This document shows, piece after piece, positions 33,719-45,590 of a stretch of DNA of 64,000 bases; positions within the stretch are counted from its first letter, which is position 1; each line of letters opens with the position of its first letter. Made by a program: the position numbers and the translations under genes. A model generated the notes under the pieces. It had not been told where the DNA came from, did no database searches, and was given only the letters and a program-made list of their open reading frames with translations. The stretch is from Salvator merianae (taxonomy: Eukaryota; Chordata; Lepidosauria; Squamata; Teiidae), in assembly GCA_003586115.2 (NCBI GenBank), contig QVOM02000034.1:13309730-13373729 (forward strand), in the 5' to 3' direction.

Positions 33719-33858
33719 GGCCCTTTGTTTACTGGAACTAACTCTGGATTATATCCCAGAATAGGGGCCTGCCATCTGCATGCTGGTGTACGAGCAAGCA
33801 GATGGCAGGCCCCTATTATGGAATTTAATTTGGAATAAGGCACAGTAAAGAAAAGGCC
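33719..33858. mobile_element. 140-bp hairpin MITE (GGCCCTTT ends)
   Basis: The arms GGCCCTTTGTTTACTGG and AGTAAAGAAAAGGCC pair, as do ATTATATCCCAGAATAGGGG and CCCCTATTATGGAATTTAAT. It matches the element at 41301-41480 in overall design. No clear target duplication. Confidence 0.6.
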
Positions 33859-33869
33859 ATATCTCCAAT

Positions 33870-34340
33870 AAGACTAAATTCCTTTTTTCTTTAAAAAAAT
33901 CTGTATAACTTAAGCATTTACATTTTAATCTCACATTGTCAATACATTTCAATTCCATAATTATCTCCCTTCCCTTCCTCCCCCCCCTACAAAATATTTA
34001 TTGATTCTCTATTTATTGCTCAAGCATTAAAAAAAATCACATATGGAAGACAGCTTTCGTTTCATGTCAATACTCTCTGAGTTGGTCTCTAAATAAGTTC
34101 TTACTATTCTTCATTTCTCTTTAACAGTATTGTCAATCTCCTGTAGGTTGTACAGTTCTTTAATTTTGGATATAATTTGAAATGACATTTGCTCTACCAT
34201 ATACCATCCCCCTTTTCCCCACTTCTGGCAGCCTTTCCAAACAACACCTGAGCTGCTGTAATAAGCTGATCTACTATGAATTCAGTAGGACTTTAAATTC
34301 CATCCTGAAAATTCATTCCATTCCTGAAAATTCCAGTCCT
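33870..34340 (-). mobile_element. Possible L1 3' UTR fragment, reversed
   Basis: On the minus strand there is a G-rich polypurine tract (complement of 33968-33990) within AT-rich sequence, as in the L1 3' regions at 5985-6625 and 49470-50185. No protein motif survives, so the call is by composition and arrangement only. Confidence 0.35.
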
Positions 34341-34344
34341 CTTT

Positions 34345-34856
34345 GGGTGCCTCCAGACAGCAAGAGGCAATCATAGGATCTAAAAGAGATCCTGCAATTG
34401 CTTCTTGCCCCTTCCAGGATCTAAAGAAGATCCTGCAATTGCCACTTGCCCCCCAGGATCTTAACAAGATCCCAAGTTTACCTCTTGCCCTCTCCCCCGG
34501 ATGTGAGGCAATTGGAGGCTTTTACCTCTCTCTGCTGCCTCCCTTCGTTATAATTCCTCTTGTAATTACCTGGAAGCTACTTCAGTGCCTGCCCACTTCT
34601 CTGCAGGTTTTTTTTGTGTGCTTGACTGGCTACCAGATGTTTGTAAGAGCAATGATAACGAAAGGAGCTATCAGACAGAGGCAGGTAATCACTATCATGG
34701 GAAACCCAGCATTGTTGCTGGATTGCCCGTCATTGTGATATTGCGGAATTTTGCCTCAGTATCCTGGGACTATAATGGAAATGCCAAAATTTCATGTGGC
34801 ATTCCTAATAGAGTCCTGGGAGACTCATGGGTTGTAGTCCACATCAGGAGGCACCT
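34345..34856. mobile_element. MITE of the GGGTGCCTCC family, complete copy
   Basis: It starts GGGTGCCTCCAGACAGC and ends CAGGAGGCACCT, an inverted repeat, with TTT on each side (34342-34344, 34857-34859). GATCCTGCAATTGC is repeated within 34388-34445. It is the best copy for defining the family that also occurs at 5270, 19541, 22500, 36375 and possibly 44331. Confidence 0.6.
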
Positions 34857-34917
34857 TTTATTAGCACAATGGTAAACCTGAAACATCAGTGTATTTGTAG
34901 GAAACATTTCAATTTAT

Positions 34918-35570
34918 GGGCCTTTTCGCACTTTGGAATAATGTGGAATAAACCATGTAGTGCAGACACTGTCTGTACCGTGTGGCCGGAAACCGCATTA
35001 GGAGCTGGCTACTGGCATTCGCACTGCGAATACTGGTGGCTGTACCTAATTGTCACCATGGCAGTGGTCAGGAAGCATCTGGCTGCTGCCATGGTGACTC
35101 ACAGGCCCATGCAGCATGCAGATGCAATCAGCCTATCGGGCACAATCAGGCTAGCACGATGCCCCAGTCAGGCACCAACCGGGGCATTGTGCAGGCCCAA
35201 TTGTGCCCGATCAGCTGATGGCGAGGATAGGGCAGGGCCCAGTCCAGCATTGTGTGACCTGATCTGCTGTCATGCAGCCTGATTTCCCAATCGCACATGT
35301 ACAATCGTGCGATTGTGCATGCATGATTATTGTGTTGCACTGGCCTGGACACTCCTGGTAAGGTGCATTTGCACCTCCCTGGTGGTGACCAGGGAGGTGC
35401 AAATGCACCCTACCAGGAAGTGACTATCACCTCCTGGTAAGGTTGTGGAGTACTATTTAGTAGTAGCAATCTGGTAGTAGCAATCAGGAGCGGATGTAGG
35501 CTGTCCCTGGCCGCTTGGACCTCTGCATGGTGTGGACAGACTTGACTAGCAAGCATTATTGATTAGGCCC
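34918..35570. mobile_element. Multi-hairpin element with 3-bp duplication (GGGCCTGTTYGCACTT family)
   Basis: It begins GGGCCTTTTCGCACTTTGG and ends TTAGGCCC, flanked by TAT (34915-34917, 35571-35573). The interior includes a strong hairpin: GGTGCATTTGCACCTCCCTG at 35362 pairs with CAGGGAGGTGCAAATGCACC. It shares GCCATGGTGAC and CTAGCAAGCAT motifs with 56607-57321. No coding capacity. Confidence 0.65.
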
Positions 35571-35588
35571 TATATGTCATTGTCAATA

Positions 35589-35700
<112 letters not shown>

Positions 35701-36374
35701 TATGTATTTCTCCACCCCACTTTGAAAATTAATGCTCTGATTGTGCTCAGATGTAGGTTTCTCAGCAGTTAATCTTCATTAATGATAAATACAGGTACTA
35801 AAAGCTCTATAAGCTCTAAAGCTCTCCTTAGGCTTCAAGCATTCTCATACAGGATTTGATATTGTCTTGATTCATATATCTGCCTGGTTTGACAAAATAT
35901 GTGAGGCTGATAAAATCTCTCCATAAATCAAAGGCAACATAATAATCCTATGTAACATTTTAGCAGGACTTTTTTTTGCTTGCTTCTGTAGATACTGAAA
36001 TGAAGTCACTTTTAGACTAGAATCTTTAGAATTCACTTTGTAATCCATCTGTTCAGTTTTGTAGCAGAAATTGGGAACTGTCTTCCTTTTGCACAAGATG
36101 TTGTTGGACTGCAGTTCCCATCCTTCCTAACTTTGGCCTTGCTTGCTTGGGCTCATGGGAGCTGGAGTCAGGCATGATCTACAGGGCCATCAGCTCTCTG
36201 TTCCTTTTTGCTGTCATTGTGTTGCTGTCTGATGAAGAGAGTCATGATTATAATTAGAAGTGGCATTCTGTTCCATACTGTGCTCTAATATTTAATATGG
36301 GCAGAAGAAGGAGAATTGAAAGGTGACTATATTTCAGTGGTGGAGCGACTGTCTGAAAGAACACCTGACATCTG
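35701..36374. other. Unassigned DNA
   Basis: Nothing recognised. Confidence 0.35.
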
Positions 36375-36520
36375 GGGTGCCTCCAGATGTTGGTTAAAAC
36401 ATATGATTTTCTTGGGACTATATTGGGAGTGCCCCATATATCTATGGCATTCCCAAGATAGTCCCGGGATATTGAGATGATATCCCAAAATATAATAGCA
36501 ATTGCTTACCTCCATTTGCC
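36375..36520. mobile_element. MITE fragment, GGGTGCCTCC family
   Basis: The left end GGGTGCCTCCAGATG and the block GATATTGAGATGATATCCC match the family. The rest is replaced by a different repeat from about 36525. Confidence 0.55.
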
Positions 36521-36524
36521 GGAA

Positions 36525-36817
36525 TGAATGTTCCTGGCCTTGGATCCCCCTGGGGAACTCATTCTGGTGGCACAACAAGGTGTGCTGCCGAAATGGGTGC
36601 CCATTGCCCTAGTGCACTGGTAGACCCCTTTATCAAGGTCTGCTAGCATTCTGGATCTAAAGTGTACCAGGAGGCAATTTGTTGTCTCCTGATTCAAAAT
36701 ATGCTCCATGCAAATGGAACATATCAATGGGGGCCTCTCTAGTCCACACCAGCACATGGACAAAAGAAACCTAGAAGATGAACAAAATCTGGAACAGAGG
36801 TAAGTGCAGAAAAGCCC
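36525..36817. mobile_element. MITE fragment, GGGCNTTTCTGCAC family
   Basis: It contains the inverted repeat ATTCTGGTGGCACAAC / TGTGCTGCCGAAAT and ends GTAAGTGCAGAAAAGCCC, matching the right ends at 3066 and 57438. The left end is missing. Confidence 0.5.
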
Positions 36818-36879
36818 TTCCTTCCTTCCTTCCTTCCCCCTCTTTCTTTCTCTCCCTCTCTTTCCTTTCTTTCTTTTGT
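36817..36879. repeat. (TTCC)n pyrimidine tract
   Basis: Tandem TTCC units grade into CT-rich sequence. Confidence 0.9.
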
Positions 36880-37656
36880 CTGCTTGCTAGTTTCCAGATA
36901 TTCTCAGCAAGCTGATATTGTATGCACCTCACATCATGCATGCATGATGATGTGTAGGCAAGTGAACCCAACATCCTGTAATAGCAATGCAACACATTTT
37001 CTGTATGCTGCAATCAGCACTGTCTTGGGAAGGCCAAAAAAATGCTTAACAATCCCAGCACAATGCAGGGAAGATTGCACAGTTTGCTTTGTGTCTGGAA
37101 GTAGCCTTACATGGCAGATTTGCCCATTTTGCCATTTGCTGTAAAGACAATGTACAGGCAAAAGGGGAAGGCACCTGTCTGCTGGAGAAACTGATAATAT
37201 TCAAACAGAATATAAAGGGATAGGTAAAGAGAGAAGCTGTGGTCACATCTGAGATTTAAAATAATCTCAGGCAGTCTTTGATGCTCAAGGATCACATCCA
37301 AATATGTCCTTCCATTTTTTCTCTGAGCTATCCCCCAAAATATGACCTATCCTGTATTTGGATAATCCCGGCACTGAGACCATTTCTGCTCCTTTGTCCA
37401 TTTAAATGTTCAGGGTGTGAAAGCACAAGATCATACTTTCCTGTGCAGTCAGAGGTGCTAATGCCTGACTTTGATCTTGAGGGGCACTAGCATTATCCCC
37501 CACCTCCTCTTTCCCCCTTTGTTACAACTGAGAAAGAGGGGGAGACAGAGAGAGAGAGGGAGAGAGAAAGAGACAGAAGAATGTGTGTGCATGAGTGTGC
37601 AAGTGCGTGTCTTTGTGGTTCTCTTTGCAGTCACAATTCAGATTGAAAAGGGGAAT

Positions 37657-37657
<1 letters not shown>

Positions 37658-37686
<29 letters not shown>
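37658..37686. repeat. (GA)n microsatellite
   Basis: Uninterrupted GA repeats, with a less regular GA-rich stretch at 37531-37576. Confidence 0.95.
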
Positions 37687-37689
<3 letters not shown>

Positions 37690-37732
37690 TGTTGATCTTG
37701 GTCTCCTCCCACTCTTTCCAAGCCCTCTGTAG

Positions 37733-38538
37733 TAGGGGTGTGCACGAAGCTTCGTACCACCCGAATTTCGATCGAATTTCGTGATTTCATTCCCTTCGCA
37801 TCGAATGCGAAGGGCAACAGAAATCACGAAATCGAATTGCGAAGGTCCCTCAATTTTCGATGCATTTCGGGACCTTCGCAATTTGCCGCTGTCTCATCCC
37901 CCTAGGCTGACAGCGCGCGCGCTGACAGCCTAGGGTGAATCAGGCAGGCAGCGAGCGGAAGAGGAGAAAACTCAAGTTGATTTTTCTTCTCTTCCGCTTG
38001 CCGTCTCATCCCCCTAGGCTGTCAGCACATGTGGGAGACGAAAGAAATCAACAGGAAGGAAGGGAAGGATTCCCTTCCCGGTGATTTCTCTGCTCTCCCG
38101 CCAGCTCTCTGATTTACCCCACTCTGTCAGCGCGCACGCTGACAAGAGTAGGGTGAATCAGACAGCCGGCGGGAGACGAGAGAAATCAACAGGAAGGAAG
38201 GGAGAGATTCCCTTCCCGGTGATTTCTCTCGTCTCCTGCCGGCTCTCTGATTTACCCTACTCTGTCAGCGCGCGTGCTGACAGAGTAGGGTGAATCAGGG
38301 AGCCAGCAGTGAGCGGAAGAGGAGAAAAACTCAATGCGAAAAAAAGACCTTCGCCGCGAAGGTCTTTCCTTCGCGTTGAGTTTTCTCCGTTTCCGATGGG
38401 TCCCGTCGCTGCGAAGATTTTCGCATCGGAAACGAAAAGCGCCCTTTTCGCGCCTCTCGTTTTCGAGCGAAAACGAAGCCCCGGTGCTTCGCAGGGCTGC
38501 GAAGCGAAGAAGGGAAATTGCCTTCGTGCACATCCCTA
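37733..38538 (+). mobile_element. 806-bp hAT MITE, copy 2
   Basis: Same length and orientation as 14648-15453, with identical termini and a different perfect 8-bp duplication, CTCTGTAG (37725-37732, 38539-38546). By eye the two copies differ at only five positions, all transitions (copy 1 positions 14868, 14946, 14981, 15077, 15225). Frames such as 38081-38293 and 38334-38546 are parallel translations of the same non-coding DNA and not genes. Confidence 0.94.
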
Positions 38539-39042
38539 CTCTGTAGATTTTCTTTGCTTGTCATCATAAACCTGATTGCAGGGAGGAAAAGAGCCTTGCC
38601 CTTCACCTGGTCATTACCCCCTCCCCATTTATCTGTCAAAAGGAAGGGAAAGGAAGTTGAAGTTCAGGGAAAAGGAGGAGGGGGGATGGGGGAATGCAGA
38701 AAATCACTCAGCCAGCTTTGCTTTTTTTTTTTTAAAAAAAGGAAAGGCGGAGGCAAAATGTGGTAGAGGATGACTTGCATTGGATCTCTGTGAAATAAAC
38801 TTTCTCACCCACCCAGGACACAGTCGAAGAACGGGACAGAGAATTCTTCCTCGCTTGCTCAGTAAAACCTCCCCTCCCCTCCCTCCTTCTCCATCTCTTC
38901 CCATTTTGCTTGCTTAGTTTTCTTCCCTCCTCCTCTCAATTGACTTCCTTGGGCTGGGCCCTCTCCGTTTTCCTGTCAAAAGGGTCAGATAAAAACCACA
39001 GTCAGGGGGAACCAGAACCATTGATTAGCTTGAAGTTTTTGT

Positions 39043-39379
39043 CTAACATGTTATGAAGAAGCAATATGGAAATATCTTAGTAAATAAAGATATGCTCCGT
39101 AAAATGGAACGTGCCTCCTTTATGTGATCTTCGAGCTTGCTGTTATGTGGCCAGTTGATCAAACCTCTGTGCTGCTGCTGTTCCTCTCCTGGTTTGTCCC
39201 AGAGCAATCCATCGACGTGCAGGGGCCGTCTGAATACTGTGCTGTTCTGGTCCCCTAACGGACAATGAAAGTATGGTTGTTCATGGCCTTGCACAGCTAT
39301 CCGAGATTTCATGCTACTGAGGTTCTCTTACTACCAGATTTCTGGAGCTATTGTCCCAATAGGTTTTGGGCATTCATTC
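39043..39379. other. Unassigned DNA
   Basis: Nothing recognised. Confidence 0.35.
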
Positions 39380-39382
39380 TTA

Positions 39383-39605
39383 GGGCCCAGTCAAACTTAA
39401 CTTTTAATTCAGCTTCAGTCCGCTTTTGGATTGAAAGAACACATCAGCAAAGTGACTAATCATTTTCTTTACACATTACCTAATCCCACAGTGGATTTTC
39501 TGAGTTAGATAATGCTGAAAGAAAACTTCTTATTAATTTACTGATGTGTTCTTTCAGTCTGACAGTGGATCAAAGCTGAATTAAAACTTAGTTGTGACTG
39601 GGCCC
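39383..39605. mobile_element. 223-bp Harbinger-type MITE with TTA duplication
   Basis: The left GGGCCCAGTCAAACTTAA (continuing to AATTCAGCTT) and right AAGCTGAATTAAAACTTA ... GACTGGGCCC form inverted repeats of about 33 bases. TTA flanks both sides (39380-39382, 39606-39608). Inner arms GAAAGAACACATCAG and CTGATGTGTTCTTTC extend the foldback. It encodes nothing. Confidence 0.88.
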
Positions 39606-39608
39606 TTA

Positions 39609-40198
39609 GAATTCTTTAGCAGTAAAAGAAAATATTTTGATTCAATCTGTGGTTGTTAATCTATGACAGCGGAATCTGATCTGGGGATGCTCTTGATGTC
39701 TGGCAATGAAACATGAGTCTTTATCTGGGCTGTGGATGCATCTGTTGCAGGGCAGGGTAATACAAGAAGTTTTTTGAACTGAGCTGTTTGGACATTTTAC
39801 TTCTGCAGCCTCCCATCCATTCTACCTGTTCTTCCTAATGGGAAGGAATGAACTGTGCCTTTATTTTGCCAGGCAATAAGAGTTCAGAATATTTCAAGTA
39901 AATAGGTTGTTAATCTGTCTCCTTTCTTGCGTTTACTTTTATTAAGAAATTCTATTGGATTCACAGTTGCATTTTATTTGTTTCTTTCATACAATTTCAT
40001 TTGATACCAGAACAGGAGTACTAACTGGTCAATTGGAAGCAATGCCAGTTTTGACCACACTTGGTCAATATTGCTTCTGATTCTTACAGTGGGTGAGGCA
40101 TGCTCTCCCATCTATCAACAGCATTTGATCTTGTGGGATTGATCTTGATGGAAGCATTTGGTCTCCAGTGCATAAAATCTGCTTATTAAGGTTTTTTG
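39609..40198. other. Unassigned DNA
   Basis: Nothing recognised. Confidence 0.35.
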
Positions 40199-40320
40199 TC
40201 ATAGAGTTACAGAGTTGGAAAGGGCCTTTCTGCCCACTTCTTTTCTTCATGTAGAAATTCATACCAAAGCACCTCTAACAGATGGCCATCCAGACTCTGC
40301 TTAAAGTCATTAGTCTGCTC
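40199..40320 (-). mobile_element. CR1 LINE 3' end fragment, reversed
   Basis: TCATAGAGTTACAGAGTTGG AAAGGGCC is the reverse complement of the CR1 3' terminus. GATGGCCATCCAGACTCTGC follows, also a conserved CR1 3' block. An old, short remnant. Confidence 0.7.
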
Positions 40321-40710
40321 CAGAAATATGACCCTCTGCTATATTAGAGCTGCAACTGCATGTACTGTAGAGGATATAGTCCAGTTCTGTCTGATCCAGG
40401 ACCTTGCCCAGTTTGTCAGTTTGGGTTGTTTTCATATACTGACATGAGAGAAGGAATAAATTAGTTTGGATGGGGAAGTTGCACATGGTGTTAATCTTGA
40501 TTATGCAGTGTGGCATTTAACAGAAGGAGCAGCTCTCTGTTTCCCAGTTCCTTTCCTACAGAAGATAGAAAAGATGGATATGCTTATTTAAATCAGAGAC
40601 ATCTGGGAAAGTCCTTTCTTTGGCAGCTGTAGCTCACAAGGATCCTCACCACTGGGGCTAAGGATTATGAAAGCTACATATTTTTCAGGTTCCTGACTCT
40701 ATATGTAATG
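40321..40710. other. Unassigned DNA
   Basis: Nothing recognised. Confidence 0.3.
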
Positions 40711-40713
40711 AGA

Positions 40714-41231
40714 GGGCCTGTTTGCATTTAGCAAGAGGAACATTCCAGGACACTCGCTGGAATGGAGTATTCGCACCTGCAAACAGCCCCAGCTGACTTG
40801 AAACCTACTGAAGCATACTTGATGCTCACCTGAAGCCTACCAGCTGTAGTCAAGAAAATTGTAGTCTCCAAGCTGACATGCATTATTGGGTGTGGATCAG
40901 GAGAGGTATGTTCGCACCACTTCCTGGTGTGGAATGGTGGCAGGGCGGGGACTGTGTGGCCCCCCAGGTGCCGTCAGACAGTTTGGATCCAGGTTCAAAA
41001 TTTGGGGCCCAGACCCTGGTAGCTGTTAAGAACCCAAGTCCGGACCCAGCTCCTCTAGGTCCAGACCCAGCTACCTAACTAATGCATTTCCATTCACACT
41101 GATCTCCCTGCTAGTCAGCTCGTGAACTGTTCCAGTGCTGACAAGTGCAAACACTCCTCACCGTACCTGTTCCTGGCCAGCACGAACCCTGCTAATTAGA
41201 ACGTTATACTGTCGTAAGTGTGAACAGGTCC
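40714..41231. mobile_element. Element of the GGGCCTGTTYGCACTT family, AGA duplication
   Basis: It starts GGGCCTGTTTGCATTTAGC and ends AAGTGTGAACAGGTCC, an inverted repeat, with AGA on both sides (40711-40713, 41232-41234). The interior has the palindromic pair GGAACATTCCAGGACACTCG / CGCTGGAATGGAGTATTCGC. No coding capacity. Confidence 0.65.
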
Positions 41232-41300
41232 AGATTGTCTCAAGCCACCTCTCCACTTACCGTTCCTCTGTGGGTCCAAAAATGCACCCATGGTCACCCT

Positions 41301-41480
41301 GGCCCTTTCTGTACTTGGCCTTATTCTGGATTATATTCTGGAATAGGGGTCTGCTATCTACTTTTTAGTGCACATTACGACAGACCCCACCTGGACTCTT
41401 CCAAAGTCTGCACCAGCATGTGGATGGCAGGCTTCTATTCCACGATATAACCTGGAATAAGGCCCAGTGCACAAAGGGCC
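41301..41480. mobile_element. 180-bp hairpin MITE with CCT duplication
   Basis: The arms GGCCCTTTCTGTACTTGG and CCAGTGCACAAAGGGCC pair, as do TATTCTGGATTATATTC and ATATAACCTGGAATA. CCT flanks each side (41298-41300, 41481-41483). Related to 33719-33858. Confidence 0.75.
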
Positions 41481-41483
41481 CCT

Positions 41484-42445
41484 GTCTCTACTTTTGAGGC
41501 ACCTCACAGCACCCATATCAGGCGCTTTAAGGGACCTGTGATGACTTGAATCTGGTCTTGTGGGCAACCTGATTATAATCTTCTCCATTGAGCAGGTTGT
41601 AAATTGGAAATTACGAATAATTTCATGTGTCTGATTTGGCCTTTTTCACTGCTGCTGGCTTCTGCTTGCTTCTTCGCTCTTCCTTGTTCACAAAAGCCTT
41701 GGAAGAAGTGTCTCTGAATGCAAGAGGACCAATTTATTTTTCAAACTTTCTGTTAGTAATTAGTCAGGAAACCAATTTTCTCCTCCACTCTACATGTTAC
41801 CTGACTTGTACCACACTGCAATTATCGAAGAAGATTATAGCATGTGAAGATGGAACTGAATATAGAAAACACTTACTGTTTCTATTTGTGTTAAATAATC
41901 TCTTGGAGTACAATCATACTGGGAATTTTAAAAGTGCCTCAGTAAGAATGCACAATTCCTGGGTGTACCTAAAAAGGCCTTCCTAACACATTTACCTGAA
42001 TAGATGGCTCAAAACTTACTCAGGTGTAGCCTATTCGCATTCACCAGGCAACTTACAATGACAACAAGGGTGGCTATTCACAAAATGGACACTGGGTGGC
42101 CTATCTCTGCCTCTTTGCTTAAACCGTTTCCTGCTTAACTCCTTAACTCCCATTTCTGGAGAACTGACAGTAATGATTTTGCTTGTAGTAAAAGGAGAAT
42201 AGGAAGGAATGGGAGCAAGTGAAATGTTTTATAATACTCATTATAAGAATATTTCCATCTTTGGGACATGCTTATGATTCTGAGGCAGAAACAGTTGGCA
42301 CAGCTGGGGTGGTGGTGGTGGTAACTCCAGATGCTTTAATCTTTCCGTAGAAAGAAAAAAAGCCTTACATTTTGAAGTGATGCAGGTTGTGAGGGAGGGT
42401 GAGACAGACAGATTTACTCTTCTCCCCTTTACAATTTAAGGACAG
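41484..42445. other. Unassigned DNA
   Basis: Nothing recognised; the open frame at 41627-41986 has no domain I can name. Confidence 0.35.
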
Positions 42446-42447
42446 TA

Positions 42448-42931
42448 CAGCGGTACCTTGGTACTCAACTGCCTTGAAACTCATCGAATTTGGTACTCAG
42501 TGCATTTTGATGTGAACATTTTGTCTTGGTACTCATTGTTTGTTTGGTACTCAATGTGCAAGCTAGAACTTGTTGGTGCAGTTTGCCGTGTGACTCGCTA
42601 CCCTTTCCAGCTGAAACAAAGGGTCACGTATTAGTCACGTGGTAGCTCTTGCCCTGTGCACATCCCCTTATGGTCTTATCGTGGCTTCTGTGGTCATTTT
42701 GTATATTTAATCCAAGTACTGTACAGGCATTTATTAATTTTTAGGTTTATTTCTCATGTAAAGTAATGATATACAAATCTATCTTTTTAAAGATTGCCTT
42801 AAAATGTGCATTGTCTTTGGTTTGGGAACGCATTAAATTTATTTACATTATTCCTTGTTTTGGTACTCAACATCTTTGGTACTCATCGTGCCTCCCGGAA
42901 CCAATTAACGAGGAGTACCAAGGTATGACTG
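42448..42931. mobile_element. 484-bp Tigger/pogo-like non-autonomous element
   Basis: The left end CAGCGGTACCTTGGTACTCA and right end (reverse) CAGTCATACCTTGGTACTCC are inverted repeats flanked by TA dinucleotides (42446-42447, 42932-42933). TA duplication and CAG...CCTTGGTACTC termini match Tigger-type Tc1/mariner elements. The motif GGTACTCA is reiterated inside both ends. No transposase remains. Confidence 0.88.
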
Positions 42932-42933
42932 TA

Positions 42934-44330
42934 CTGTTTTACAAAGGTGGGAAATCTGGTTCTCTGTTCTGCAGATGGCTGCTATCCTTGGTGCAGAGCA
43001 TGTGGGGGGATTTCCCTCAGTTTTCTGCCATGAAGTAAAGCTAATCAGTAGCTGCGCCCCCTGGGAATTATCTTGCCTGTGGCCTAATTGGTCAGACATT
43101 CTTAGCAGCCATATCTATTGACTAACCCCCACCCTACCCAAGCAGCAAACTGACCTGAGAGTTGTTCTCTCCTGTCTGTGGAAGGGATACACAATTACAG
43201 GCTCAGAGACAGGGTAAGGAGTATCTTTTAATTAACAGTCTGTCCCTTGCATTTCATATATGCTCCAAAGGCACCCCTAAACATATGTGTGATTCCAGCC
43301 TTGGATAAAAGAAGGTAGTGAAATGCAAGGAATTAAAAACAAACAGCTCCATCATTTCTTACAGCATTTGTTTTATTATAGCCTTTATTTTAATGCTGGG
43401 GATAGGGGTGAGTTAAAAAGCAGACAAATATTTATGTAGCTCATTCTGTCATTTCTGTTCTCTAATGTGACAGAGAATGAAAAACTGATATGGAGCTCTA
43501 ACGACGAAAAGGTGGAGTTGGAGTTGAGAGCTTTTTAGATATTCAGGGAACTATCACATGCAGTTGGTTTTTCTTTTTTCTTTTTTTAAAAAGAAAACTT
43601 TATCCCATCCATGCTTTTTTAAACAGTCCATATTCTGTCCCTCAGAGCATGGAGGACCCACTTCAAAAAAGCTGCGTATGCTCTGCACTTGATTGGGAAG
43701 GTTTCCTGCCTCAGATCGTGGTTTTCCATCATAGTTATGTGATTGGATGTTGGATGAGTAGGTTGGGGCCATAAGATTAGCTGGTGGATTTCCTCAGCCC
43801 TCAAGGCATAATCTCCTCTTCCACCAATCCATGGTGGTCTTTCTTGCCCCTTGGTATTGCATTGGGAAAAAAACAAACTTGTACTGATTTGTTTATAAAA
43901 GTCTGGATGTCTAGATATGTTATCTTTATATGTCCATGAAAGATTTCTAAAATTGACTGTGGATCACTTTTTTTTCTTGTTCCTTCCTTCCTTTGTTAAA
44001 ACCCATGGTAGCTTACTGCTTTGTTCTGTCCCTTTTTTCCGCTTCACGAAATGGTTATCTTGGCTTAGCAAATTATCACTTAGCTCAGGTTGCCTCAGAT
44101 GGTGAGGGAAGCATGGATAGAAAAGGCAACTCTGGCACTGCCCCTTGCTGTGGTACAGGAGACTTGCAAAGGGGTTCCCAACACAGATTTGATTACTGGG
44201 ATGTCTAGTGAGGTCCATTCAGTATAACTTTGTTGGGAATTTCTGAGAGAGCTTGCTGCACGCTTGCCCTCTTTCCCCACCCCCCATATATTTGATGAGC
44301 TCCCAGAAGCTCCCAGAAATGTAATACTGC
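42934..44330. other. Unassigned DNA
   Basis: No gene or clear repeat end recognised. Confidence 0.35.
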
Positions 44331-44923
44331 GTGGACCTCACCAGACATGTTGGTAAGTGAAATTAATTCAGGAAACTCAGTATCCCTACTGGTTTTCCTG
44401 GAATAGCATGGGAACAGATTTTCACAATCCTAGAACTGGCATTGCATTGGGAAGTCCATGTTAATGTGTGGCAATCTCAATGCAATGCTGGTAGGATTTC
44501 ACTGTTACAGGGAGCCTCCCACAATCACCTCTCCCTGCCCATACTCAACTGCAGGAGGCAATCCTGGGGCAAACCCAGGCTCTTACCTTATCTGTCATTT
44601 CCTAGCAGAATCACTGCTCTAGCAAAAGTACCAGGATGTTGGAAGCACCTGCTTATTTCCCTTTGACTTTTTTGTGTGCTTCCTACATCCAGAAACTTTT
44701 ATGAGAGCGGCAATTCCACAAGGAAATGACAGATAAGGTAAGCAATCCAGCATGATAGAAAACCCAGCATCAGAGCCTGATTTTTCATCATGCCTATATT
44801 GTGCTTTTATGATGCCCAATCCCCGGAGTATATTGAGATTGCCATGAGTATGTGTAGCAATCCAAATATAGCCCTGGGAAAATTGTGGTTTTTAACCCTT
44901 TTAACTCATGTTTGGAAGTAGCC
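44331..44923. mobile_element. Possible MITE related to the GGGTGCCTCC family
   Basis: The left edge GGACCTCACCAGACATG and right edge (reverse) GGCTACTTCCAAACATGAG are imperfectly alike. The interior has GGCAATCCTGGGGC and CTTACCTTATCTGTCATTTC with its inverse GAAATGACAGATAAGGTAAG. Ends are provisional. Confidence 0.4.
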
Positions 44924-45590
44924 TTAACCTTAGATTTACATGTCTGCTGCTGCAATTCTTTGTTTGCCAAGCTTGCTTTCCGCCCAAACCCTTCTCTTTC
45001 TTTATAATATGTCCCTGTGTCACATGAGTGTGTGCAGTAAAATGGAAATAACAACTCTCTTCTTGCTTTCCCTTTTCTGTCTTTATCCTTTCAGTCTGTC
45101 CATCTCACGCTCTTTCATTTGTATATACACATAAATGGAAATGATACCCCAGCCCCACTTTCCCATCCAGCTTATATTTGCTTGCATTTTCTCCAAAATC
45201 TGAAAGTACACAAAAAGAGAAATATGGAAAAAATGCATCCCACCTCCACACGCTACTCCAGATAAAATAAACACAGCCTTGCATTCTTTCCTTGCTCAGT
45301 TTGCAATGCAATTATTTTGTGTAGATGGAGGACAAAGATATTCTGCAACAGTGAGATTACACTTGTTGCAAATCTTGGCAGATGTCCAGGGAGGGAACAC
45401 TAGCAGAAAGGACTGAGAAGAATGACATATCTGTATACAGTAGTATCTGGGTGTCCAACTGTATTTGAGAATAGTTTTTTTTTTTTTTTTTTTTAAGTGA
45501 GCAAGCAATCACATTTTAAATATTGTCATGCAGCAGGGTGATGTTTGGGGTTTTACAGTGATGCAAGTATTAAAATATCCAGATTTTCTG
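44924..45590. other. Unassigned DNA with a T20 run
   Basis: A poly-T run lies at about 45475-45494; nothing else recognised. Confidence 0.4.

Larger units (their letters stand above)
37230..39030 (+). repeat. Interspersed repeat, copy 2, interrupted by a hAT MITE
   Basis: The right part 38570-39030 shares ordered blocks with 7083-7700 (CCCCATTTATCTGTCAAA, TTGCTTGCTTAG, GGTCAGATAAAAACCAC), and the left edge shares GGTCACA. A GA microsatellite and the 806-bp hAT MITE with its duplication lie inside. No gene is present. Confidence 0.45.

Noticed and set aside
34918..35570. LTR retrotransposon
   Set aside because: The ends are inverted, not direct, repeats, with 3-bp duplications and no gag/pol sequence.
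37522..38569. Frames identical to those at 14329-15659, suggesting a duplicated gene family
   Set aside because: Identity follows from two copies of the same MITE; the shared DNA ends exactly at the terminal inverted repeats.
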